Source: Allantophomopsis cytisporea (lineage: Eukaryota > Ascomycota > Leotiomycetes > Phacidiales > Phacidiaceae). From it: DNA of 64,000 bases. The stretch spans positions 124,001-188,000 of the forward strand of contig CP103024.1 in assembly GCA_024752435.1 (NCBI GenBank), read 5' to 3'. A model generated the notes under the pieces. The model was not told where the DNA came from. It saw nothing but the letters and a program-made list of their open reading frames with translations, and ran no database searches. Positions 52,861 through 62,602 of the stretch are shown piece after piece. A program made the position numbers and the translations under genes. The stretch's first letter is position 1, and each line of letters begins with the position of its first letter.

Positions 52861-54462
52861 ATGCCCTGGCTGTCCCGATCGAGTAGTTTCGACAATATAC
52901 GCCCGACCGGCCATGCAGAGAACATCTTCAATAGCAAGAAGACGATCCCCAGGGCTAGGGTCTCGTTCATACCCGCTCAGGTGGATGGTCTTGCTGGTAC
53001 GTCGCCGTCTCAATTCAGACAGGCTCCGTTGAATTCGTTCTTGAAGGATGTTGGTGTTTTGGTCTGGAGCTTGGATTGTTTGCCGAAGATGGTGATGGCT
53101 TGTAGACCTACGTGGAACTGGCTTGGAGACGCGAGGAACTTGTGGGAAACAATGTTGCAGATTGCTCTGGCAGTATTGGAGATTGGCATGGTAGTAGCCA
53201 TAGTTCCTGCGTTCCTCATGTTGCCTGGTGCGGGATTTGCTGCTCTGTTAGCAGTCTTCTGGGGAGTCGTGACAATCTTGAGTATGGGATGTAATGGGGA
53301 GAGAGTCGTAAGGAGTGATGTCCGGATGCTGATGTTGGAAGAATTCACGGACGAGAAGTGGCTGTTCGTCAATGGGATGATGACTAGGTTGGTATTCCAT
53401 TATCCCAGCATTCTCGAAGATATCTAATGCAGATTTAGCAATCGTTCTCTCAAGCAACAATGTAATCGCCTTTCATCTTCCTTTGGACGACAAGTAACCG
53501 GAGTACATCTCCGCACACATGGAGTGGTATTGGATCTCTTGAGCAGTATTCTCCAACGATCATTGACGTACACCACGCCAACGTCAGCAACACTCTACTC
53601 CGAAGCTCGAGATGCTCTACTCACCACTTCCATCTACAAAGTGATCCTCATCTCCCACAACACCGGCAGCATGGTAACATCTCAAGTTCTCGATCGCTTA
53701 CACGCCGATCTCCCCGTCGATCTCCTTCAGAAGCTTGAGATCTATACATTTGGCTCAGCAGCAAACCATCTCAGCAATCCATGCAAACTGCTAGACAGTC
53801 CGTTCAACAACAACAGTAACCTAGGCTTTACCCGCAGCGACGGCAGCATGGTCTCGCCCGTCAAGGCAACGCTCGCCACCAGAGGCCACCGAACGGAGGA
53901 CTTGGAGAAGGTGATACCGCACATCGAGCACTACGCCTCGTGCAACGACATATTCGCACGATGGGGGATCCTGCACAACGTGAAATCAGTGCTAGACAAC
54001 CGGTTCAGCGGACGTGTGTTCGTGCTACAGGACATCAAGAACGACGGCGGAGCGGGGTTCCTGTTCCAAGGGCACTATCTGGACGGGCTGTTCCCGGTGC
54101 CGAGCACGATGGCGGACACGGCGCACTTGCTGGACCATATGGTCGATGTGGATATCTCGACGGCGGAGAAGAGGGAGTTCACGGCGCAAGGCGTGGCTAT
54201 GCCTGTCAAGACCATGCGCTCTGGCTCGCCTGGCCAGAGCCCGAGGATGAGCAAGGAGGAGAAGCGCGCTAGTTGGGGAAGTGCTGGTTCTGGTGTCGAT
54301 GCTGTTGAGCAGGCCAGAGGCAGCGCCAGAGAGTGTGAGGGCCTCAGCGTTAGACAGCTCAGCAGATTGTGGAGATATACGAGGGGTGGTAGACCCGTTG
54401 GGGAGGGCGTCAGTTCTGTTAATGGCTCTGGTAATCATGCGGGAAACTTGGAGGGGAGGTGA
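52861..54462 (+). CDS. membrane-anchored alpha/beta-hydrolase-like protein (518 aa, 1 intron)
   Basis: Exons 52861..53387 and 53433..54462. The intron donor is the weak GTTGGT, but only this join keeps frame and recreates the family text NGMMTR-FSNRSLKQQCNRLSSSFGRQVTGVHLRTHGVVLDL. ATG 52861 is preferred over 52705. Two hydrophobic segments (about 99-121 and 124-143) precede the hydrolase-like domain. IYKVILISHNTGSMVTSQVLD holds the nucleophile-elbow position, and VIPHIEHYASCNDIFARWGIL the region of the usual catalytic His. At the elbow the sequence is S-H-N-T-G with Asn252 where a Ser is expected, so catalysis is doubtful. The tail from about 425 is disordered and Ser/Gly-rich. Function unknown. 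Confidence 0.78.
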
Positions 54463-56159
54463 GTTGGGGGTGGGAAGATTATGGGATCGTCGATGAAGAC
54501 GAAGCTTGTTGTGAAGATTGGGGTGGCGACGATAATGAACGGGAGGACGAGAATGTGGAAGTTGATAGGGATATGTTAATCACTTGTTGGTTTTGATGCT
54601 TGGTGAAAGAATGGAAGATACCTCTTCGTTTGGGATAATGTTAGGATATTGTAAGATGGGTAATGATGTAATGTTTGAATAATTAAAATAACTAATCCTT
54701 AACTTTGTATATGTATAGTATATGCTTCCGATCTCATCACAATAGTTATGTTGACCTCATTATCACTACCCGAGTTAGCTGAATCTTGTTTGCATGTCCA
54801 GATACAATTGAGTTGTCCAGCAGTCCGGAGTGCTTTCAAAACTCAGTCACTTTTCTGCTTATTGTCTGATAGTCGAACTTACCTGAGGAAGCGTATCTTC
54901 CTGAGAATCGCTGAGGTGGATAACCTAATGCTTATTCTTATCAAAAATAGCAAGGTAATCCTTGGATTGAGGAAAGCCAATTGAATATTTTCGAGCCAAT
55001 TCTATCATCAGCGTTAGAGTTGAGAACTTAGAAACTCACAGAATTGAGTTACCCACACAGCTTGAGCATAACAAAACAGGTAATGGAGAACGATGATGAA
55101 AGTGATGATGGTGATGGTAACTTGAACTTGGCGGCGGTGTCTTCGCATATTTCGAGCGCCCATCGAATCTGCTGCTCACCGTGATCACGAAAAGCAAAAA
55201 GTCCCAACAATGGCATAAACCTGCACAACACTTGTGGATGCGCATTCCGATGACCTTCACCTCCTCTGACACCTCATCGACGCGCCTCTCCATTGCATCA
55301 AGACGCATAACAAACTCCATCGAGGTGCTTCACACTCCATCCGGCAAACTTCTCGACTCCATCAAGCCGCGTTCTAGAAACCCACATTCGCTCTCCCAGT
55401 GCATTGCCGTCAAAGGGCCCATGAACGTTCGGAAAATCGACATGTCGCAATAAGTTGTTCCATCATGGCAGATGTCTTCATCCCCTCACAAAGGGCCTCG
55501 TCTGCTGCTGGGGAAGTGAACAGTGCCGAGCGTACCCAGTACACTGGCAGATTGTGACGAGCCGCCCTGATTCAGACGCTCTACGCACTACCACTCCTCT
55601 TACACCGCTTGCGCCATCCGGCGCTGTTCTGTGAGGTTCCTCGTACTATTCTCGCGTCGGCCCGCCTCGTATGTCTGTGTCTTGGGGCTGCACGTGGGGC
55701 AGGAAGTCACTGGCGAGCGTCCCCGAGCCAATGGGTGAGGAATCGTTGTGATTGGATGGTGGTGGAGGCGGTGTGTTCTTTGAGTGGTTGTTTGGCGATC
55801 TTGATGAGAATCGTGATGGAGGAAGATTGGTGGGGGGACTTTCTAGAAGGAGTGGATGAGGAGGGAAGAGAGTGGATGGAGGATTGGAGGGAAGGAGGAG
55901 AGAATCAGGGGATGTAGAGCTGCAATAGTGGATGAGTGGGTGATGATGTTTGTGAAGATCACGATATCGGAACAATGTTGGTGGGTAGGTTCAGGTGTGG
56001 TGCATACATAGTGTGGAGGCAGAGGAACTCGGTAGAAGGGTATGAGAGCATGAGGGTATGAGGATGTGAGGATGTGAGGATAGGATGTAGACGATGGGGA
56101 AGAGACAAGGGATAGGATGAGAAGAGCGTGGAGGGTGTGGAGGGGTAAAAAAGCATGGG

Positions 56160-56201
56160 CAGAGGAGAGGAGAGGAGAGGAGGAGAGGAGGAGAGGAGGA
56201 G
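56160..56201 (+). repeat. GAGAGGAG-type purine repeat
   Basis: Tandem GAGAGGA/GGA units form an uninterrupted purine strand of about 40 bases within a longer purine-rich region. Confidence 0.85.
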
Positions 56202-56280
56202 TGAAAGAGTGAAAGATTGAAAGAGAGGAGGAAGTTCATGGATGAGATGAAGCTGTACAAATGAGGCGAAGGAAAATCAA

Positions 56281-56312
56281 TATCATATCATATCATATCG
56301 TGTCGTATCATA
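56281..56312 (+). repeat. (TATCA)n-like repeat
   Basis: Five to six imperfect copies of a 5-bp unit. Confidence 0.75.
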
Positions 56313-57461
56313 GGTAATGCAACGACGGGGCAAAGTGCTGTGTTGTATTGTGTTACAGTTACATTACAATAAATAGTGTAGAGTGAGAGAGAATACACAG
56401 CCCGATTTGATTATTGATTACTAGATATGGAATATGTACTCTCTCACATAAATATATATAATAATAAAATATATGTTATATATATATATATTCATCCTCC
56501 ACATGAATAGAATACGCACATGTCATTCATATTCAAAAGCCGAGGGTAAATAAGCCATAAAGTATGAGTGTAGCATTCGTTACCAAGATACTGTGACTGT
56601 ACTATGTATGTACATACTCCGGCACACGGAGATGGATAAAGTCTGAGTACCAACACAAATGGAAGAATAGGACGACAAAAGGACCCGGAGTACATACACA
56701 TGGCGTCTTTGTGAAGTTCTTGTTAATGTCAAAAAACTTTCCAACTTTCTAACTTTCAGACGTCTCCGGCGTTTGATGAGGTCTCAGCAATGGTCATGAG
56801 GGGGATATGACTGGCATTAGAAAATCCACTGGTGACTCTGGACTCTCGTCCCTATGTCTGAGTAGACGTTGATGTCTCTTCTCTGTTCAGACTACCCCGT
56901 AGAGAGTGAGTCTGAGTCTCGTCCGAGTTTAGTCGAGTTGAGTCGAGTTGAGCAGATATTGTCAGGCAGTCTGCCTGCATCTGGAGCATGGTGATTCTTC
57001 TTCTTCTCCGACTCTCCATCTCGATGTTCTCGAGGTGTCTATCGTCTGTTGTTGAAAGACGGATTCCACTCCAGCCAAAGTCTAATGTGGGCATATGTAG
57101 GTTGAGGTGTTGAGAGTGGACTGTTGATATTCGTGCGTGCATCGAATGCATGAGAACAGTGACAGGTGAGCACCGTAATCTTCAGACATACATGCATACG
57201 TACATATTCACAGATGATGAGGTGTGAGTGCATCGGATCTTCATGTGTAAGTTGTCTGATGCGATGCTACTCTACTCTACCTTACTCGCAACGCTTCAAC
57301 TCTGTTCTCCATCTGCCACGACTTTGTATAGAGTTCTGAAGGGGGATGCATCGGAAGCATTGGATGGCAGGAAAAGATGAGACAAAACAAGATCACCCGG
57401 ACCAGAACTGACTTTCGCAATTCTTTTATGGATATGTAAGTTTGGTGCCCGGTCCACAGTA

Positions 57462-57517
57462 GTAATGGTAATAGTAATAGTAGTAGTAATAGTAGTAGTA
57501 ATAGTAATAGTAGTAAA
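57462..57517 (+). repeat. (TAG/TAA)n trinucleotide repeat
   Basis: An irregular run of TAG, TAA and TGG triplets over about 55 bases. Hydrophobic frames on the opposite strand here are repeat artefacts. Confidence 0.85.
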
Positions 57518-57595
57518 TGAATTATTATGTATGTACATACGTACGACAAATATTTGATTTGTTTACAACTTCAAATTTACGAATCAGTTTTGTGT

Positions 57596-57706
57596 ATTTT
57601 ATTTATTTATTTATTTTAAATAAAGTCCTCGATTCAAATCTTCATATTTCTTTTCCTTTTTCTTTTTCCTTTTCTTTTCTTTTCTTTTCACTTTTACTTT
57701 TACTTT
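57596..57706 (+). repeat. (TTTA)n followed by CTTTT-rich pyrimidine tract
   Basis: TTTATTTATTTATTT at the left, then about 60 bases of TTTTC/TTTCC units and short TTTTAC repeats. Confidence 0.8.
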
Positions 57707-59825
57707 GGATGATATGGCAGCTGCTCATCCCAACATATGTACATACCTCCTCCATACAGAGGCACCTGATGCGCCTGCTACACCTGCTACACCAGCCGAG
57801 TAGATTCTGTTATTCACATGTAAAAGGCGAGTTTCGCAGTCGGAAATAGAAATGCAAATGGAAATGGAAATGGAAACAGAAATAGATTTAAATACCCTGA
57901 GTGAGAGCATCCACTGCGTATATACGCGCGCATCACCGTTACGACAACTCTTCCCTTCCTCAACCAAGACGGTAATGATATCCAAATTATTCGGGTCTCG
58001 TCTGGATTCCCTCATACCTCATACCTCATACATTTATTACGGTATTGGCGGTTGGACAATCAAGCACGAGTCGTGTAGGTTTGCCACTTCATCGGTATCT
58101 CAGAGTCGAGCTGCATTACGCAGTATGATCATTGGCCTTTCACTTCCTGGTTGCTCATCATCGACTTGATTTCAACAATCCAACAACAGCATCATCATTT
58201 ATCCATTGATTCCATTATTCAGACGGTATTCATGGGAGTATCACTTCTGTTTCACCACTCACTGTCGTCCATTTACCCCCACCAGCAAAAATCATCAAAG
58301 ATCATTTGTCCATAAATAACGTGATCCACACTTTAAAGTACGTACTCTACCTATGTACTGGACCATACCATCGAATCCATACCCATCATACACCCAGCTA
58401 AGTCGGAATCTCCCTCTCATCCCGAACACTCCAGAATCCTTGTTTTTGACAAGTACAAGTACAAGGAACGAAGAAAAGCTTTGGCGCTGTGTTGGCGGTC
58501 AAGCATCCACTAAGCGTGTATCGAGCCTGGTGAGGCCGTCCACTGAAAGCCTTCCAAACGACAACATCAATAGGCAGACAGGGCACGACAAAAGGCCCCA
58601 TATTCTCTCATTGTATACACCCACCACCTCAGCTCCAGCGTAGGCGCATCACTCCCGCAGACCCAAAGCCAGACTCGACCCCCCCCAGGCAGAGGGAAAG
58701 AGTTCAGTCGAGAAACCAACACCATACGAACCCATTGATCCCCATCAAAGTCCTTACAAGCTCACACAAACCCATCCAGGCCCTGACAATTTCATGTGTA
58801 CAAGAGCAAGCATTCGACAAGCATCAGCCAAAAAAAGGTTCGCATGGCATACTAAGCACCTTCAGATCGAGTCAAACCACTCTCAAATCAGACGTGTCAA
58901 GGCCAAATCCATCCACGGAGTCTTCCATTTACTCTCTCCACTACGTCTGGGCAGAGGGGGGAAAAACGCCTACAAGCAAGCATTCTCGAATCAAGCCATA
59001 CTCAACGAGGTCTTCTCCGCCAAAAAAAAGTCCCAAGCCAAGGATAAGTGAAGCATTGAAGTCACATCAGAAACAAAACAGTGACCAACATATATACACA
59101 CACGCATCACCGCCATTGCTTCTCGTTTTTTTCAACTTCACTCTTCACAAGTGCCTTCATTCGTTGATTGATTCTCATCACTTCTGTTCATTAAGCCTAT
59201 CCGTCCGTTTCTTACAATAATTCTGCCGAGCATCACCTATCAACAATTTACCGGAGCTATCGAATTCACCAGTCATAGCTCTACACCTAGACTGCCACCC
59301 GGCACAACACATAGCCATCTTATCCCATCCTACGCCGCATCGAGTGGGTACTTGACCATAACACCTCACAGCCAACACACTATCATCAAGATTGCACGTT
59401 TTGTACATTGGGAATAGTTGATGTCTCTGCCACAAGAAGCCCATTCCGTCCATACTACAACTAAGCTCATCGATTACAAAAAATAACCCGATCATCTATC
59501 ACTGAATATTCACGCACGTCCCATTTTTTACAGAGAAAGTTGAAAGTGGATACTGGAAGCACTCACTGCCGGGACGACCAGGGTGGATAGATATTGAAGA
59601 GATAACGACCCAATTGAAAATCGACTTTGAAAGGATCGACTTCTCTTAAATACCATACTCCCAACGACAATTGTCTATTTTTGAAGTTGGGGAAGGATTT
59701 TTTTTAAAGAGGGCGGTGCATCATATTTACGACCATTGTTACGACCCCCTACATTAATTCACATAACGATCACGACTACGAAGAACACTTCCATCAATCA
59801 TCACCTATCACGCAAAATAATCACC

Positions 59826-60623
59826 ATGGCACCAAAGGATAGACAGAGTATCCCTTCATCATGGCGTCCAAAATCCTTTGCATCGATGAATTCCTCTACC
59901 ACATATCACACCGCACGTGCCGGTAACTCATTGGAGATGTCGACTACATCAAAAACCACTCGACTTACTCAACCTCCCTCTCCGAATCGATATTCCACAG
60001 GAACTTCGCCCAAACAAGCAAGATTTCCCTTGCAGCTACAGGCTCCAAGTACGCCAGTGTCCAAACTTCCCAGACCGGAAGCAGTCAACATGGAAAGGCA
60101 AGACAGTGGCTATGAATCCCGAACCTCGATGTCCTCAGTCAACAGACCAAATTTGTCGAGGAGGTCGTCGAGCCGCAGGAGTCGCCCTACACCAAAGCGA
60201 GCATCGAGATCATCACCAGCAATAGTGAACAATGCCAACAACACTTCCAACCACTACAGCACATCCCACCAATACTACACCTTTCCATCTCTTGAACCCG
60301 AAGTATCCGAGCTTCCAACCCCCGCACGCACCCCACCACCAGCAACAATCCATTACTGGACATCAGAAGAGACTCGACGTCTGGAATACGCAGCAATTGA
60401 TGCGGCGAGCAAGGGTGTGCGGGGACTACTGAGCAAGATGGTACCGGACTGTATGGTGCCCAAGGAGCAACGGCGGATGGGATTCCACACCGATGATAAC
60501 GATTCAGATGCTGGGAGTGTACGAAGGTACAGGCTCAGTCTGAGTGCACCCGAGGAGAAGCGCGCCGAGAAGGCCAAGAGACCTTCATTGTGGAGACGGT
60601 GGACTGGCTTGGGCAAGGTGTAA
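59826..60623 (+). CDS. Ser-rich conserved fungal hypothetical protein (265 aa)
   Basis: Single exon; the true ATG is at 59826 in the good context CACCATGGC (the frame is open upstream without an ATG). The first 170 residues are Ser/Thr/Pro/Arg-rich and disordered, with the motif ERQDSGYESRTSMSS near 115-130, which resembles a phosphodegron-like DSGxxS site. A more ordered part follows (IHYWTSEETRRLEYAAIDAASKGVRGLLSKMVPDCMVPKEQRR, about 180-225). The basic end is RPSLWRRWTGLGKV. There is no membrane segment or signal peptide. I recognise the ordered block as conserved-looking but cannot name a family. Confidence 0.75.
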   Translation: MAPKDRQSIPSSWRPKSFASMNSSTTYHTARAGNSLEMSTTSKTTRLTQPPSPNRYSTGTSPKQARFPLQLQAPSTPVSKLPRPEAVNMERQDSGYESRTSMSSVNRPNLSRRSSSRRSRPTPKRASRSSPAIVNNANNTSNHYSTSHQYYTFPSLEPEVSELPTPARTPPPATIHYWTSEETRRLEYAAIDAASKGVRGLLSKMVPDCMVPKEQRRMGFHTDDNDSDAGSVRRYRLSLSAPEEKRAEKAKRPSLWRRWTGLGKV

Positions 60624-61020
60624 CCTGCATCGAGCCTAAGGATCGGAGCATGGGAGTAGGCATGGGACCGACAGTGGATGACATAAATTGTTTTAGCGCA
60701 TATGATACCCAGCCATATATGACGAATTGATGAGGAGTTAGAATAGACTTAATTTAGATCTTGGGACCGGATCAGGGATTTAAATGGATTATAAATTTCA
60801 TATCTCAAGGAGATTCTCGCATTATATGTCATGTGATGAAGGCCGAGAGGACGACGGTGTAACACTTGATATTCATACAATAATAGTGGAGTGATAAGAA
60901 CAATCAAGAAGCCTGTGCATGGAAAACCTTACTTGATAACCCTGCATTTACTTCCGATCCAACCCGCTAGAACTCCCGACACAGAACTCCCAAATATCAT
61001 TCATACACGCAATCTGCTAC
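60624..61020. other. intergenic between convergent genes, nothing seen
   Basis: AT-rich 3' regions of the Ser-rich protein and the heme lyase. Confidence 0.55.
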
Positions 61021-62015
61021 TTAGTTCTCCTTCAGCGAAGCCCCCGAAGCCCGGTACCAAATATCACCGCTCCACCTAATCAACCTCTCAACCGCCAACT
61101 TAGGGCTATCAATGGCAGGTCTAACATCAAGATGGAAGACGGGCTCGCCGTTCTCCTCTCCAGCATCGTAATAATCAATGACATAGCGGATCTGCTCCTG
61201 ACGGCCATTGTATTCGCGCTGCACATACCAATCGTGGCGATCGAACGGCGGCTCCGTCTTGAACTTCTCGCTCAGCATGCCCATCATCTGCCACATCGCC
61301 GCCTTGGGCGTCATATCCTTCGGCCGGCCCTGGAAGCGCAGCAGCTTGGGCTGCGGCACCTCATCCACATTGGCGCCCAGCGACGCGCTCGCCATCGAGC
61401 CCGCCTCGCCGCGTCGGCACATCTCGATCCCCGTGCGCAGTCCGCGCGCAAATCTTCGCTCCCACTCCGTCACCTGCTACTCGTCAGCCTCGCCTCTCTG
61501 TCGTGCATATCTGCTACGCATTTGGATTCCCTTACCTCTGCCCATGCCCCCTCGTTCAGAAAGTTGTGCACTGATACCATCGCCTCCACGGCCGTCGGAT
61601 CCGTGTCCTCATAGCCCTTCCGGAGCAGCGCGTTGTACATCTGCTGCGGAGATGGATATTCCCAATTGCCGCCCTCGCCCTTGGGGATCGTGCTTGGTTC
61701 GCGCTCCGTGGGCAGGGCAATCGACTGGTTCTCTGCTGGCGCTTGGGAGAGGTCGTTGAACATGTAGTTGAGCGGGTTGAGTTTGGTGAGGAAGCCGGAT
61801 GATTCGCTGCTGCTGTTGCTACTGCTTTCTTTGGCCGCTGCTGCTGGCGGTGGGACGTATGGACAGGATTCTGAGGACATTGGCGGTGGTTTCGGCTTCA
61901 TTGCTGTTGCGGATTGCTGATGCATTGGGCAGCCTGGCGGTGGGACGCCATTCTTGTCGTGTGGGAGTGCGTGAGGACGTGATGGCGCCTCGGAGTCTGC
62001 CCAGAACCATCCCAT
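61021..62015 (-). CDS. cytochrome c heme lyase (holocytochrome c synthase, 310 aa, 1 intron)
   Basis: Exons complement(61021..61473, 61536..62015). The intron has GTAAGG and GCAG ends and joins NEGAWAE to VTEWERRF. The N-terminal part has two CP heme-regulatory motifs (GCPMH near 29, ESCPYVPP near 50). The conserved blocks are LNPLNYMFNDLSQ, ALPTEREPSTIPKG, WEYPSPQQMYNALLRKGY, VHNFLNEGAWAEV, FQGRPKDMTPKAAMWQMMG, PFDRHDWYV and RYVIDYYDAG. The enzyme attaches heme to apocytochrome c in the mitochondrial intermembrane space. Pezizomycotina usually have separate lyases for cytochrome c (CYC3 type) and c1 (CYT2 type), and I do not decide between them. It is divergent from the ABC1-like gene. Confidence 0.92.
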
Positions 62016-62602
62016 GATGAATAGATTTCGTGGTGATTAGGAAGTTTAAAGAGAAGTTCTTTAGGAGGCCGTGAAGTCGTGAGAGTGCGATAGATATGTG
62101 ATGGGTTGGGGGGCGATTGGGAGAGGTGGTGATGGTGCAAAACAAACCTAAGAAATTCTGCCGGATTTGCCCGATTGTACCGCCTTGGAGTGTCTATGGT
62201 GCAATGGATAAAAAAGGGTGAGTTTAACTTCAGATTGTGCGATAATGGAAGTCAATTATAAATTTGGATGGTTTAAATTCCATTGTAGCCTTTTAATTCA
62301 ATTTGAATTCATCTCAATGCAATTCAGTTCATTCAACATCCTCCAGTTGGACTCTGATAAAATATCACCTTCATTGTTTTGATGGACTGTAGATCCTCTG
62401 GTTTTCATTATTCACAAGCCCATAATTAATGCATTTCCGCCTCAGGTAAAGATGTCTAGATGCCTGACGTCACAGGCTTTTGGTGTTGACGACTCGATGA
62501 CCGGCCGAACGCGGGACAGCGTCTCAACCTGGTGTTCTCAATCCCTTCGTCATGGACACACGGTAGACTCAAGTATATCACCAGCTGGAAGCTATACGAA
62601 AC
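62016..62602. promoter_or_regulatory. shared divergent promoter region (heme lyase / ABC1-like kinase)
   Basis: 587 bp separate the two starts of mitochondrial genes. AATTCAATTTGAATT-type AT-rich sequence lies in the middle (about 62298-62312). No known factor site is claimed. Confidence 0.4.

Larger units (their letters stand above)
54463..59825. other. long gene-poor, simple-repeat-rich region
   Basis: 5.4 kb without a supported protein gene. It has purine-rich plus-strand DNA (about 55730-56260), GAGGA-type repeats, TATCA repeats, AT-rich dinucleotides, (TAG/TAA)n and long pyrimidine tracts, several listed separately. On the minus strand a short frame at 55036-55320 encodes a coiled-coil-like stretch (RLDAMERRVDEVSEEV), but I could not build a gene around it. 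The right-hand 1-2 kb probably carries the promoter and long leader of the next gene. Confidence 0.5.

Noticed and set aside
55036..55460. Possible small coiled-coil gene on the minus strand (RLDAMERRVDEVSEEV)
   Set aside because: The coiled-coil text is convincing only over about 20 residues; upstream frames are interrupted and no consistent exon set could be built.
55646..55975. Minus-strand Pro/Ser-rich 109-codon frame
   Set aside because: Low-complexity reading of a purine-rich plus strand; such frames arise from the base composition.
57277..57549. Poly-Leu and poly-Thr/Ile frames
   Set aside because: They are translations of the (TAG/TAA)n repeat on the opposite strand.
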